Made by a program: the position numbers and the translations under genes | The notes under the pieces: model-generated | Seen by the model: the letters and a program-made list of their open reading frames with translations, nothing else | What the model was told of the DNA's origin: nothing | Databases searched by the model: none | Shown here: positions 28,235 through 37,210 of the stretch, one piece after another | Layout: each line of letters starts with the position of its first letter | Position numbering within the stretch: position 1 is the first letter of the stretch | Assembly: GCA_020630795.1 (NCBI GenBank) | Contig: JAHDIK010000013.1 | Span: 25,197 to 89,196 of the forward strand | Direction of reading: 5' to 3' | Origin: Colwellia sp. | GTDB lineage: Bacteria; Pseudomonadota; Gammaproteobacteria; Enterobacterales; Alteromonadaceae | Length of the DNA: 64,000 nt

Positions 28235-31117
28235 TTAGAATTGATAATCAATTCCTGCGTAATAATAGGCACCGTTATAACCAAATGGTGCCGATCTTCT
28301 TGAGTATTTAAAAACCCCTGCACTTTCTACAATTACGTTGCCATTATTATCAACAATAGTACCTGCTCGTGAATTGCCAATCGTATTTTTGTCGGGTGCT
28401 ACATCGAAAAGGTTATTACTGCCAACGAAAATGTATGTTGCGTTAGTTAGCTTATAGCTGAGCTTGATGTCTGTCACTAGTTTTGGGCTATACGTTTGGC
28501 GCTCTCCATCGGTAATCGTGTATTTACCGTAGTGGTTAAAAGCTAGGTTCATTTCCCAGTCATTTTTTTGATACAAAGACGATAGGTGAAAGCGACTTTT
28601 GGGCTGCCATTCTTCAATAATGGCAATGTCTTCTGCAGAATACAGCTGGTTGATTGAAATATACCCTTGTTCATCACTATAAAGAGGGTAAAGGTGGTTA
28701 ACGTTAGTTTTTGTAACGTTACCCGCCATTGTAATTGTTAAATTATCGGCCTGTAAGGCGGTAGATTTCCAAGTAGCGACTAAATCTATTCCTTCAGTTG
28801 TTGATTCAGCGCCATTTAAAAAGAATTGCCCTTTTGTGATTTGGTTGTTTGCTAAGGTTCTATGTTTACTTAAACGAGTATTACTTATTTTGGTCGACAT
28901 AACTATGCGATTTTTAATATTTACATGATAGTAATCTAGAGCGACATTGAGAGAGTTATATGGTTGATAAATAACGCCAAGGCTGAAGTTTTTCGCGTCT
29001 TCAGGTGTTAACGTTTTAATCCCTAAAGATTGGGCAACTTCACTATCATTTCGGTATGTTTTAACAACTTCAGGTACTAAAACATTGTCATTATTTACGA
29101 TAAATTGAGTGCTGTTATTATTAAAGTACAACTGCTGCATTGATGGAGCTCTGAAGCCTGTACTGATATTTCCTCGAAAGGTCAGCACTTCTGAACCTTC
29201 CCAGTTTGCTGCCAGCTTTACGTTATTGGCGTGCCCAAAAGATTGTGAGTTATCATACCTTAGCGCACCAATAATATTGATGTTGTCGGTAACATTAGCG
29301 TTTAATTCTGCGTAAAGTGATGTTGTGCGTCTGCGTTCATCTACAGAAAGCTCCGGAGGAATCCCAGGAAAACCTTGTATACCCCCGACAAAATCAGTAT
29401 TGAAAAGATTGTTACCGGTGATCGTATCATAGTCAGCATAGGCATATTCGTCGCCAGGTATTACACAATAATGGTCAATTCTGTGCTCTAAACCTAATGA
29501 TAATGAGGTATTTTGAAAGTGCTGAGTGTAATTTAAATTTAAGGTTTCTAAAGATAACTTTAATCCATAAGCATTTGCGTTTAACGGCAGGTCTTGTCTT
29601 ATCGTTTCCGCTGTTTTATCGGTTTGATGCAACCAAGCATTGACATAAGATGAGTTAATTGAATCTTTAACGTGATAGTCAATATTGTTTTTTCCAAAGG
29701 TATAAGACAAATCAAGAAGAGCATCGTTTGGTAGCTTAATGTCGGTTCCTAAATTAAAGGAAATATCTGAAATTTTGGATTCTATTTTCGGGAGAAATCC
29801 TTGAGGAATAGTCGCATCACCGTCTTGAAGCATCACGTTAGCGTTAATGTCTGCGTTGTGTCTGAAAAATGCTGCTGACTCGTTTTCTCTGTTTGAATAT
29901 GTAAAAAAGCTATATAGTTTTCCATAGCTCGTTTTATGTTCACCATTGGCTGTAAATGCTACTTGATTGTAAAAAGCATCCCCCACATTAAATGTGTTTC
30001 TCGACGCATTTATTTCTCTAGGATCTGTTGCTAAGAAATCGCCGTTAGGTAATTCAACACATCCCTGGTATTGACACGTTCCATGCCTACCCGATCGATT
30101 AGTGCCGTTGTGTTCTTTGATGCTCAACGTTGTATTAATAAAAGTGTCATCGCTAATGATTAACCCTTTTGATATACCAAGCTTAATTGTTTCTCCGTCC
30201 CCTCTAGAGTATGTGCCTGCTGAAAGCGATACTTTACCTGTATCATGCTTTCCTTTTAGAACAATATTGATTACACCGGCAATAGCATCTGAGCCATACT
30301 GTGCGGCTGCGCCATCTCTTAGTACTTCAATATAGGCGATAGACTCTAATGGAATCGCATTCATATCAACACCAGCAGTACCTCTGCCGACAGAATTATT
30401 AATATGTATTAAGCTTGCTTGATGTCTACGCTTTCCATTTACAAGAACAAGTGTTTGGTCTGGCCCTAAGCCTCTTAGTGTTGCAGGTTGAAGTACATCT
30501 GAGCCATCGCTGATTGCTGATGTTGAAATATTGAATGAGGGGGCGAGTGTTTGTAAAATTTTTCCAACTTCATAGTGTCCTGTAGAGTTTAACGCTTCAT
30601 TTGAAAATACGTCTACGGGCACTGGGAGTGAATCTATAGTTCGTGTTACACCTCTGCTGCCGAGTACTGATATTTTTTCAATATTATTTTGGAGAACAGG
30701 CGGTTCTGTTTTTTGAGCTCGCTCGATGTATTGAGTCGTTGCATTAGCTTTAACTTTTTTGGAAGATATTTGTGCGCTTTTTTCAACTTTAATCTGTCCG
30801 TTTTTAGACACTGTAGCGACAAGCCCTGAGTTTCGTAAAAGCTTAGTTAACGCATAATCTTTAGGGTAAAAACCTACTAATTTATTCGCACTGTATTCTT
30901 TCGTTAAGTTAAATGAAAATATAATCGTAGTGTCGGCTTGCTCAGCGTAGCTAATCAGTGCTGTATTTGCGGCTTGTTTGGGAATGTTAAATGAAGTTAA
31001 TTCTTCCGCAAAAGTCGTTGTACTTAATGCGCATATGAAGAAAGGAGTAAGTAAAAACACGATAATGTTTTTAATACTAAAAGTTGGTAAGGAGAGTAAT
31101 ATTTTTTGCGTAAACAT
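28235..31117 (-). CDS. TonB-dependent outer membrane receptor with N-terminal STN signalling domain
   Basis: The 960-residue protein has a signal peptide (to about residue 37), then an STN domain (FNIPKQAANTALISYAEQAD..., ~43-105) of the kind that talks to FecR-type anti-sigma proteins. A plug domain follows (~155-290, with TLRGLGPDQTLVLVNGKRRH and RDGAAAQYGSDAIAGVINIVLKG), and then a 22-strand-type barrel ending in the aromatic terminus YYAGIDYQF. Two cysteines in an extracellular loop (GTCQYQGC) may form a disulfide. The plug and barrel resemble receptors common in marine bacteria; the ligand cannot be read. It lies 44 nt downstream of the FecR gene, so signalling between the two is likely. 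Confidence 0.9.
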   Translation of the reverse strand: MFTQKILLSLPTFSIKNIIVFLLTPFFICALSTTTFAEELTSFNIPKQAANTALISYAEQADTTIIFSFNLTKEYSANKLVGFYPKDYALTKLLRNSGLVATVSKNGQIKVEKSAQISSKKVKANATTQYIERAQKTEPPVLQNNIEKISVLGSRGVTRTIDSLPVPVDVFSNEALNSTGHYEVGKILQTLAPSFNISTSAISDGSDVLQPATLRGLGPDQTLVLVNGKRRHQASLIHINNSVGRGTAGVDMNAIPLESIAYIEVLRDGAAAQYGSDAIAGVINIVLKGKHDTGKVSLSAGTYSRGDGETIKLGISKGLIISDDTFINTTLSIKEHNGTNRSGRHGTCQYQGCVELPNGDFLATDPREINASRNTFNVGDAFYNQVAFTANGEHKTSYGKLYSFFTYSNRENESAAFFRHNADINANVMLQDGDATIPQGFLPKIESKISDISFNLGTDIKLPNDALLDLSYTFGKNNIDYHVKDSINSSYVNAWLHQTDKTAETIRQDLPLNANAYGLKLSLETLNLNYTQHFQNTSLSLGLEHRIDHYCVIPGDEYAYADYDTITGNNLFNTDFVGGIQGFPGIPPELSVDERRRTTSLYAELNANVTDNINIIGALRYDNSQSFGHANNVKLAANWEGSEVLTFRGNISTGFRAPSMQQLYFNNNSTQFIVNNDNVLVPEVVKTYRNDSEVAQSLGIKTLTPEDAKNFSLGVIYQPYNSLNVALDYYHVNIKNRIVMSTKISNTRLSKHRTLANNQITKGQFFLNGAESTTEGIDLVATWKSTALQADNLTITMAGNVTKTNVNHLYPLYSDEQGYISINQLYSAEDIAIIEEWQPKSRFHLSSLYQKNDWEMNLAFNHYGKYTITDGERQTYSPKLVTDIKLSYKLTNATYIFVGSNNLFDVAPDKNTIGNSRAGTIVDNNGNVIVESAGVFKYSRRSAPFGYNGAYYYAGIDYQF

Positions 31118-31161
31118 AGTGGCTCTAAATACTTACTGAAAAATGATAGCGTGAATTGTTA

Positions 31162-32220
31162 TTACTTAGGCTCTACCATGAGTTGTATATTTTGAGCGCT
31201 TGCTTGCTTATAGTGAATATCGAAGTTGTAATACAATGACTGCAGCAGCCCTTCAATATCATCAGTTTTAAAGTACCCTGATATTTTTAAATCACTAAGT
31301 TCATTATCCATGATGGTAAAATTCGCGTTAGTGTATCGACTTACTTCATCTAAAGCGCTGTTTAATGGTTCACCATCAAATATAAGAATGCCTTTTTGCC
31401 ACGCTAAATCTTGCTTTAGTTGGGCTTCGGTTAGCTTTTGAATTGGGTAATGAATATTGTTTTCTATTTTAGTTTTTTCACCTTGATGCAAAATTACTTC
31501 ATCTAAAACGTGATAACTTTCCGTCGAAATCTTATCAATAAGTTGATTAATTTCGGTTGTAGCGTCAGAAACTAATACACGACCTTCCGTTACTAACAAT
31601 TCGATATTTTTGTCATTCGCTTTTTCAACATTAAAGATTGTACCTAATGCGGTAAATGAATTTTCGCCGGTTATTACAGTAAAAGGTCTAGTATGGTCTT
31701 TTGACACGTTAAATTTAGCTTCGCCTTTTACCAACGTTAACTTTCGATGAGTTTGGGTGTAGTTTATTTCTAAAACGGTATCTGTATTGAGCGTGGCAGT
31801 AGAACCGTCGGGCAGCTCAATATTATTTTTTTGGCCTATGCGTGTTTCAAATCTTTGATTAACTTCGTTGTTTGCATAAGCTTTAATATTGTTATAAATC
31901 CGTTTTGGATCAGCGTCGAATACATGGCTTGAAATAAGTAGGAAACAAATAAAAACAAAAAACAAAGATACATACAAAAAAAGCTTACTGGAGTGATGAG
32001 GGAGCTTTTTCTCTAGAGGAAATAATCCGTTTAAGTCATTAAGAATACTTAAGTCAGTCCATACATTGCCTAATTTTAATAACGCTTTGTGGTGATCTTC
32101 ATTTTGGTTGCACCATGCAACTAATTCAGACTTTTCAGATGAAGACAAGCCTCTCTCGATCTTGGAATACCATCGATTAGCTTGTTCTTTTACTGTTAAT
32201 GTTGAATGTTGTTGCGTCAT
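31162..32220 (-). CDS. FecR family anti-sigma / transmembrane signal transducer
   Basis: The 352-residue protein has the three-part FecR layout: an N-terminal cytoplasmic DUF4880 segment (ANRWYSKIERGLSSSEKSEL...W), one transmembrane helix (~80-101) and a periplasmic FecR domain (ELPDGSTATLNTDTVLEI, TLVKGEAKFNVSKDHTRPFTV, ALGTIFNV). A C-terminal domain (WQKGILIFDGEPLNSALDEVSRY) follows that usually contacts the receptor's STN domain. FecR proteins relay receptor occupancy to an ECF sigma factor. Here the gene upstream is srmB (36-nt gap), and no ECF sigma gene is in the neighbourhood, so the cytoplasmic partner must be elsewhere or missing. Confidence 0.9.
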   Translation of the reverse strand: MTQQHSTLTVKEQANRWYSKIERGLSSSEKSELVAWCNQNEDHHKALLKLGNVWTDLSILNDLNGLFPLEKKLPHHSSKLFLYVSLFFVFICFLLISSHVFDADPKRIYNNIKAYANNEVNQRFETRIGQKNNIELPDGSTATLNTDTVLEINYTQTHRKLTLVKGEAKFNVSKDHTRPFTVITGENSFTALGTIFNVEKANDKNIELLVTEGRVLVSDATTEINQLIDKISTESYHVLDEVILHQGEKTKIENNIHYPIQKLTEAQLKQDLAWQKGILIFDGEPLNSALDEVSRYTNANFTIMDNELSDLKISGYFKTDDIEGLLQSLYYNFDIHYKQASAQNIQLMVEPK

Positions 32221-32256
32221 TAAAAGTAACCTTTAGATTTACTTGTAAGAGTTTCG

Positions 32257-33495
32257 TTATTTTTTCTTGTTACGCTTAGCTACTTTTTTAGCTTTTGCTT
32301 TTTTCTGAGCCGTAGTCTTTTTAACTTTTGGCTTTTTAATTGATACACGCGCTTCTTTATGTTTTGGGCGAAGTTCGTCAATAACTCTTCGCTGTAATCT
32401 ATCGCCCATATAGCGTTCAATTTTCCCTATAACTGGCATATCGTGCGCTTCAACTAGTGAGATCGCAGTGCCTTTATTTCCTGCTCTGCCTGTTCTGCCA
32501 ATGCGATGAACATATATATCGGCTTTGCGCGGCATATCAAAATTAATAACATGCGTAATATCATCAATATCTAATCCACGCGCAGCAACATCAGTTGCTA
32601 CTAATATATTGACCCTGCCATTTCGTAATCGTTCAACCGCAGTGTTTCTTTTATCTTGCGGCATTTTGCCTTCTAACCAAACACACGGTAACTCATCAGC
32701 ATATAATTTTCCTGATAAGTACTGAACCGTTTCGCGCTTATTAGCAAAAACAACAACACGCTCTACGTCGTCTTGTTTTAAAATGTTTTCGAGTAATTTG
32801 TATTTGTGTTGAGCGTCGTCAGCAATATGAATCCACTGATGTATTTTGGCTTTTTCTTTACGAGATGGGTTTGATTCTAAATAAACGGGCTCAGTTAATA
32901 CTTCTTTCGCGCAGCGTATTACTCCAGCACCTTCTAGGGTAGCTGAAAACAACATGGTTTGTTTTCGCCATCTTGCTTCGGCAATAATTCGGTTAATCAC
33001 GTCAGAAAAGCCCATGTCGAGCATACGATCTGCTTCATCGAGAATTAAAATTTCAATTTCTCTCGCGTCAAATTGCTCACTTTCAATGTATTCCATTAAG
33101 CGACCAGGTGTCGCGATAAGCATATCCGTATTTGTAGTTAGCAGTTCTTTATGGCTGCCATAGTTAACACCGCCTGTGATTACACCTGTTTTAATATTGG
33201 TTATCGCAGTAAGTAATTCTGCTTGTTCGTTTATTTGTAGTGCTAGTTCACGTGTAGGCGATAAAACTAAAACTCTTGGAAATCCAGGTTTATTTCTAGG
33301 GTAATCAAGTAAGTGTTGAGCAGCAGGAAGTAAAAACGCAGCGGTTTTGCCTGTGCCAGTAGGAGCTGATGCTAAAACATCTTTGCCTTCCATTGCTACA
33401 GGTATAACAAGTTCTTGAATTGAAGTGGGTTTTTTAAACCCAGCGTTTTTAATACCACCTAGTAATTCTGAATCTAGGTCAAACTGCTCAAACAT
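32257..33495 (-). CDS. srmB: DEAD-box ATP-dependent RNA helicase SrmB
   Basis: SrmB acts early in 50S ribosomal subunit assembly. The 412-residue protein has the ordered helicase motifs: Q motif at KKPTSIQ, motif I APTGTGKT, Ia PTRELALQ, GG, motif II DEAD (LILDEADRMLDMGF), motif III SAT (LFSATLEG), motif V ATDVAARGLDI and motif VI HRIGRTGRAG. The segment RWRKQTMLFSATLEG and the Lys/Arg-rich tail are closest to SrmB among DEAD-box paralogues. fecR follows 36 nt after its stop on the same strand, so readthrough is likely. Confidence 0.93.
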   Translation of the reverse strand: MFEQFDLDSELLGGIKNAGFKKPTSIQELVIPVAMEGKDVLASAPTGTGKTAAFLLPAAQHLLDYPRNKPGFPRVLVLSPTRELALQINEQAELLTAITNIKTGVITGGVNYGSHKELLTTNTDMLIATPGRLMEYIESEQFDAREIEILILDEADRMLDMGFSDVINRIIAEARWRKQTMLFSATLEGAGVIRCAKEVLTEPVYLESNPSRKEKAKIHQWIHIADDAQHKYKLLENILKQDDVERVVVFANKRETVQYLSGKLYADELPCVWLEGKMPQDKRNTAVERLRNGRVNILVATDVAARGLDIDDITHVINFDMPRKADIYVHRIGRTGRAGNKGTAISLVEAHDMPVIGKIERYMGDRLQRRVIDELRPKHKEARVSIKKPKVKKTTAQKKAKAKKVAKRNKKK

Positions 33496-33589
33496 GCGTA
33501 CTCTTTAATATTAATGAATATAGTGTGATTATAATCTTAAATGGCTTTAGATCCTAAAGATCTTGTTAATAAGTCTCTAATTTTTGTTT

Positions 33590-34120
33590 TTATTCTGAAT
33601 CAAAAATCTCTTGTAGCTCTAAATCTATTTGAGAGCACCATGTTGTAATACGCTCATCTGATAAATCGTACTGGTTGTCTTCGTCTAATGAAAGCCCAAC
33701 AAATTGGCTTTTATCTTCTGTTAGTCCTTTAGAGTGAGCAAATTCATATCCTTCATTTGGCCAGTACCCTATGGTGTGAGCCCCAACCGATGTTACTTGC
33801 TCATGTAACATGCCTAATGCATCTTGAAACCAGTCAGTGTAACCTATTTGGTCACCCATTCCGTACAAAGCAACGATGGTGCTATCTAACTGAAGTGTTG
33901 ATATATCTTCCCATTTCGATTCCCAATCTTCCTGAAGCTCGCCGTAATCCCAGGTAGAAATACCAAGAATTACAATATCGAAATTATGAATGTCAGATAG
34001 TGGCGTATCTTTGATATTAAATAGTTCAACAGTATATTTGTGTTTTAAAGCTTCTTGAATTTTTTCAGCAGCAATCTCTGTGTAACACGTTGTTGAACCG
34101 TAAAATAAACCAATTTTCAT
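33590..34120 (-). CDS. fldB: Flavodoxin FldB
   Basis: Flavodoxin carries electrons with bound FMN. The start at 34120 (176 residues) gives the true N terminus MKIGLFYGSTTCYTE, whose phosphate-binding loop is GSTTCYTE; an extra 8 codons upstream are unlikely. ISTWDYGELQEDW and ALYGMGDQIGYTDWF supply the flavin-flanking loops, and YDLSDERITTWC is the C-terminal signature. The CYTE loop and the match along the length favour FldB over FldA. Divergent from dsbC-recJ-prfB-lysS as in E. coli. Confidence 0.9.
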   Translation of the reverse strand: MKIGLFYGSTTCYTEIAAEKIQEALKHKYTVELFNIKDTPLSDIHNFDIVILGISTWDYGELQEDWESKWEDISTLQLDSTIVALYGMGDQIGYTDWFQDALGMLHEQVTSVGAHTIGYWPNEGYEFAHSKGLTEDKSQFVGLSLDEDNQYDLSDERITTWCSQIDLELQEIFDSE

Positions 34121-34443
34121 AAACTCGCCTTTGCACTTGTGCATCTGGTAATGGTTGGTTATACATGTTTGGCCGCAGAGTCGATAACGTTCGAAACAAC
34201 TGACTCGTTACGTGAAAGGCAAACAAATTAACCATCTAAAAAATTCCGCGTAGTTTACCAGAAAAGTCGATTTCTTCGACATTGGAATTTACTTTTATTC
34301 GCTTGAATAAAGCCTTTCATGCTTTTTTATGGAGTTTGCTACTTAACAAATTGCAAATTTTAGTGATTCCTAGTAAGTTTCATGTGCAATTTTAGGCGCT
34401 TTATCACGGTCTAATAGGTGAATTTTATTATTGGAAAACATAA
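34121..34443. other. 323-nt intergenic region between fldB and dsbC (xerD position, no gene)
   Basis: In E. coli xerD sits between fldB and dsbC. Here the interval is too short for it, and no frame resembling a tyrosine recombinase is present. It should hold the divergent promoters. The only structure seen is a nested inverted repeat: AAATTCC (34241) with GGAATTT (34284), around GTCGA / TCGAC (34266-34280). Confidence 0.6.
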
Positions 34444-35229
34444 ATGAACATAATTAAACCCGCTTTAGTTTCCTTGCTTTTACTCTCGGTAGGCGGTTCA
34501 GCAATCGCTTTAGGTATTAATGATTCAAAGCCTGTAAAAAGTGCTACTTCAACAACTGCTTTTAACAAAACAGCAATTCAGAACAAATTATCACAAAACC
34601 TAGGGCTAACCGCTGAAAGTATTAAACCGTCGGAATTGGCGGGCTTAGCTGAAGTACTTACAGAGCAAGGTTTGTTTTATGTAAGTTTTGATGGAGACTA
34701 TATCCTACAAGGTAAATTGTATGGCTTAGCAAATAATAATGTTGTTAATCATACTGAAGAAAGCTTGGCGAAAGTTAGAGTTGAGGGTATTAAGAAGTTT
34801 GAAAAAAATATGATTGTTTACCCTGCTAAAAATGAAAAACATGTTGTGACGGTATTTACTGACATTACGTGTGGTTATTGTCGTAAGCTTCATGAACAAA
34901 TGGACGCTTACAATGAACTTGGAATAACCATTAAGTATTTAGCATACCCGCGTGAAGGTATTCGCAACAATAGAACAGGTGAATATACTCAAGGTTTTAA
35001 AGATTTACGTTCAGTTTGGTGTCATGAAAACCCAGAAGAAGCATTAACTAAAGCTAAAAGCGGCGGTAGTGTTGCCAATCGTATATGTGAATCCCCAATC
35101 GCTGAAGAGTTTACGTTTGGTCGTCAAATAGGGGTAAGTGGTACGCCAGCAATTATATTTGATAATGGCATGATGCTTCCAGGCTATAGACCTCCACATG
35201 ATCTTGCGCAAATACTAAATAATATTTAA
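34444..35229 (+). CDS. dsbC: Periplasmic thiol:disulfide isomerase DsbC
   Basis: DsbC corrects wrong disulfides in secreted proteins and is kept reduced by DsbD. The 261-residue precursor has a signal peptide (MNIIKPALVSLLLLSVGGSAIA), an N-terminal dimerisation domain (~40-110) with YVSFDGDYILQGKLYGL, and a thioredoxin-like domain with the active site CGYC (143-146) and the cis-proline loop GVSGTPAI. A second cysteine pair (in VWCHENPEE and NRICES) matches the structural disulfide of DsbC. It precedes recJ by 92 nt, with a hairpin between. Confidence 0.93.
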   Translation: MNIIKPALVSLLLLSVGGSAIALGINDSKPVKSATSTTAFNKTAIQNKLSQNLGLTAESIKPSELAGLAEVLTEQGLFYVSFDGDYILQGKLYGLANNNVVNHTEESLAKVRVEGIKKFEKNMIVYPAKNEKHVVTVFTDITCGYCRKLHEQMDAYNELGITIKYLAYPREGIRNNRTGEYTQGFKDLRSVWCHENPEEALTKAKSGGSVANRICESPIAEEFTFGRQIGVSGTPAIIFDNGMMLPGYRPPHDLAQILNNI

Positions 35230-35255
35230 TTTATCCCTTCATTTTTAATAAAAAG

Positions 35256-35287
35256 TAACAGTTGGGTAACAAGATGCTCAACTGTTA
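35256..35287 (+). terminator. Hairpin downstream of dsbC
   Basis: A perfect 9-bp inverted repeat, TAACAGTTG / CAACTGTTA, with a 14-nt loop lies between dsbC and recJ. There is no long T run, so it may be a weak terminator or an mRNA-processing structure. Confidence 0.4.
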
Positions 35288-35321
35288 TTCATCGCTCACT
35301 TTCCAATAAATAGGTTCCGTA

Positions 35322-37055
35322 ATGCAAAAGAAAATCGTTCGTCGCCCAGTGGTTTCTGATGCAGGGTTACCTCAATCATTACACCCTATTATCAAACAAA
35401 TATATGCTAGTCGAGGGATTGAGAATGATACTGAACTGTCGCTTACTGTTGGACAATTGGCACCTGTAGACTCATTAAAAGGTGTTACGCAAGCGGCTGA
35501 AATAATACATGACGCATTTGTGCAACAGCTTTGCATTTGTATTGTTGGTGATTTTGACGCAGATGGTGCTACAAGTACTGCATTAATGACCGAAGCGTTT
35601 AATTTAATGGGGTATCAAAATCACCAATTTATAGTACCTAACCGTTTTGAATTTGGTTACGGACTTACTCCTGAGATAGTTGATATTGCGGCTGAGCAAG
35701 GTGCTCAAGTACTGATTACTGTAGACAATGGAATTAGTTGTTTAGCTGGCGTAAAGCGAGCAAAACAACTTGGTATAAAAGTGATTGTTACAGACCATCA
35801 TTTGCCCGGCAACACGTTGCCAGAGGCGGATGCAATTGTTAACCCTAATCAACCTGGTTGTACATTTGTTAGTAAATCAATCGCAGGTGTAGGTGTAGCT
35901 TTTTACGTGATGTTAGCCTTGCGTAAAGTGTTACGCGAAAAACAATGGTTTAGTCAATTAAATATCACAGAGCCGAATATTGCTCAGCTGTTAGATTTAG
36001 TCGCATTAGGGACTGTAGCCGACGTTGTTTCTTTGGATACAAATAATAGAATACTCGTTTCTCAAGGACTTAAACGTATTAGATCAGGGCAAACTCGACC
36101 GGGTATTCAAGCGTTGTTAGAAATTGCTGGGAAGAATCAACAACGAATCGTAGCAAGTGACTTTGGTTTTGCATTAGGTCCTAGAATTAATGCGGCAGGC
36201 CGTTTAGACGATATGTCGTTCGGTATTAACTGTTTGCTAGCTAAAGACATTATGACTGCTCGTAGCATGGCTTCAGAATTAGACGACCTTAATAAGTCGA
36301 GACGTTCTATTGAACAGGGAATGCAAATAGAAGCCGAAAAAATTATGGCGGCACTAAACTACCAAAGTGAGCAGTTGCCTAATGCCATATCCCTCTTTCA
36401 ACAAGACTGGCATCAAGGCGTAATTGGCATAGTTGCAGGGCGTTTAAAAGAAAAATTTCATCGCCCGAGTATTGTATTTGCCGCGGTAGACATTGATCTG
36501 CCAAATGGTGAAATTAAAGGCTCTGCTCGTTCTATACCTGGGTTGCATATTCGAGATCTATTAGAGCATATTGATTCGCAGCACCCTGAGTTAATTATAA
36601 AATTTGGTGGGCATGCAATGGCAGCAGGTTTATCGATATATTTACAAAATTTTGAACAATTTCAAAACTTGTTTAATCAGTATGCAGGTGAATGGATCGC
36701 AAAAGAAGATTTGCAAGGTACATTATTATCTGACGGTGCATTAGAAGCAGAGCAGCTAACACTTGGTTTTGCTGAGTTACTCAGAGAATCTGGACCTTGG
36801 GGGCAAAATTTTCCTGAGCCTTTATTTGACGATACATTCGAGCTAATTCAACAGCGTATTGTTGGTGGAAAACACTTAAAAGTAGTACTGCAAAAAAACG
36901 GTAAAGCATTCGATGGTATCGCCTTTAATATTGATGTTAATGAATGGCCAAATAATAAAACTTCGCTTGTTCACGTTGCTTATAAGCTCGATGTAAATGA
37001 GTTTAGAGGCAAACAAACTGTTCAGCTTTTAATTGAAGACTTAAGCGCTGTATAA
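35322..37055 (+). CDS. recJ: Single-stranded-DNA-specific exonuclease RecJ
   Basis: RecJ degrades single-stranded DNA 5' to 3' in RecF-pathway recombination, mismatch repair and base excision repair. The 577-residue protein (E. coli 577) carries the DHH-phosphoesterase motifs: GDFDADGATST (motif I), VDNGISC (motif II) and VTDHHLPG (motif III, giving the family name). The DHHA1 motif GGHAMAAGLSI and the C-terminal OB-like region follow. IKGSARSIPGLHIRDLL is typical. Position dsbC-recJ-prfB-lysS is conserved with E. coli. Confidence 0.95.
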   Translation: MQKKIVRRPVVSDAGLPQSLHPIIKQIYASRGIENDTELSLTVGQLAPVDSLKGVTQAAEIIHDAFVQQLCICIVGDFDADGATSTALMTEAFNLMGYQNHQFIVPNRFEFGYGLTPEIVDIAAEQGAQVLITVDNGISCLAGVKRAKQLGIKVIVTDHHLPGNTLPEADAIVNPNQPGCTFVSKSIAGVGVAFYVMLALRKVLREKQWFSQLNITEPNIAQLLDLVALGTVADVVSLDTNNRILVSQGLKRIRSGQTRPGIQALLEIAGKNQQRIVASDFGFALGPRINAAGRLDDMSFGINCLLAKDIMTARSMASELDDLNKSRRSIEQGMQIEAEKIMAALNYQSEQLPNAISLFQQDWHQGVIGIVAGRLKEKFHRPSIVFAAVDIDLPNGEIKGSARSIPGLHIRDLLEHIDSQHPELIIKFGGHAMAAGLSIYLQNFEQFQNLFNQYAGEWIAKEDLQGTLLSDGALEAEQLTLGFAELLRESGPWGQNFPEPLFDDTFELIQQRIVGGKHLKVVLQKNGKAFDGIAFNIDVNEWPNNKTSLVHVAYKLDVNEFRGKQTVQLLIEDLSAV

Positions 37056-37096
37056 CAATATTCCTTTATCGTATAAATTCTTCTCAACTAATCTCT

Positions 37097-37146
37097 AAAA
37101 CCTAGGCCAAATGCCATAAAACTGGCGTTTATTTACCCTAGGTTTT
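37097..37146 (+). terminator. Long imperfect hairpin between recJ and prfB
   Basis: Outer arms AAAACCTAGG and CCTAGGTTTT pair perfectly, and an inner GCCA / TGGC stem with a 6-nt loop is nested inside. The 50-nt structure lies 64 nt before the prfB start and could end recJ transcripts. A possible -10 box TACAAT (37151-37156) follows directly, so prfB may have its own promoter here. Confidence 0.5.
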
Positions 37147-37210
37147 ACGTTACAATGCGCGACTATTTTTAAATTTTCAGTTCCACTAATTGTTAAGTGC
37201 ACAAATACTC

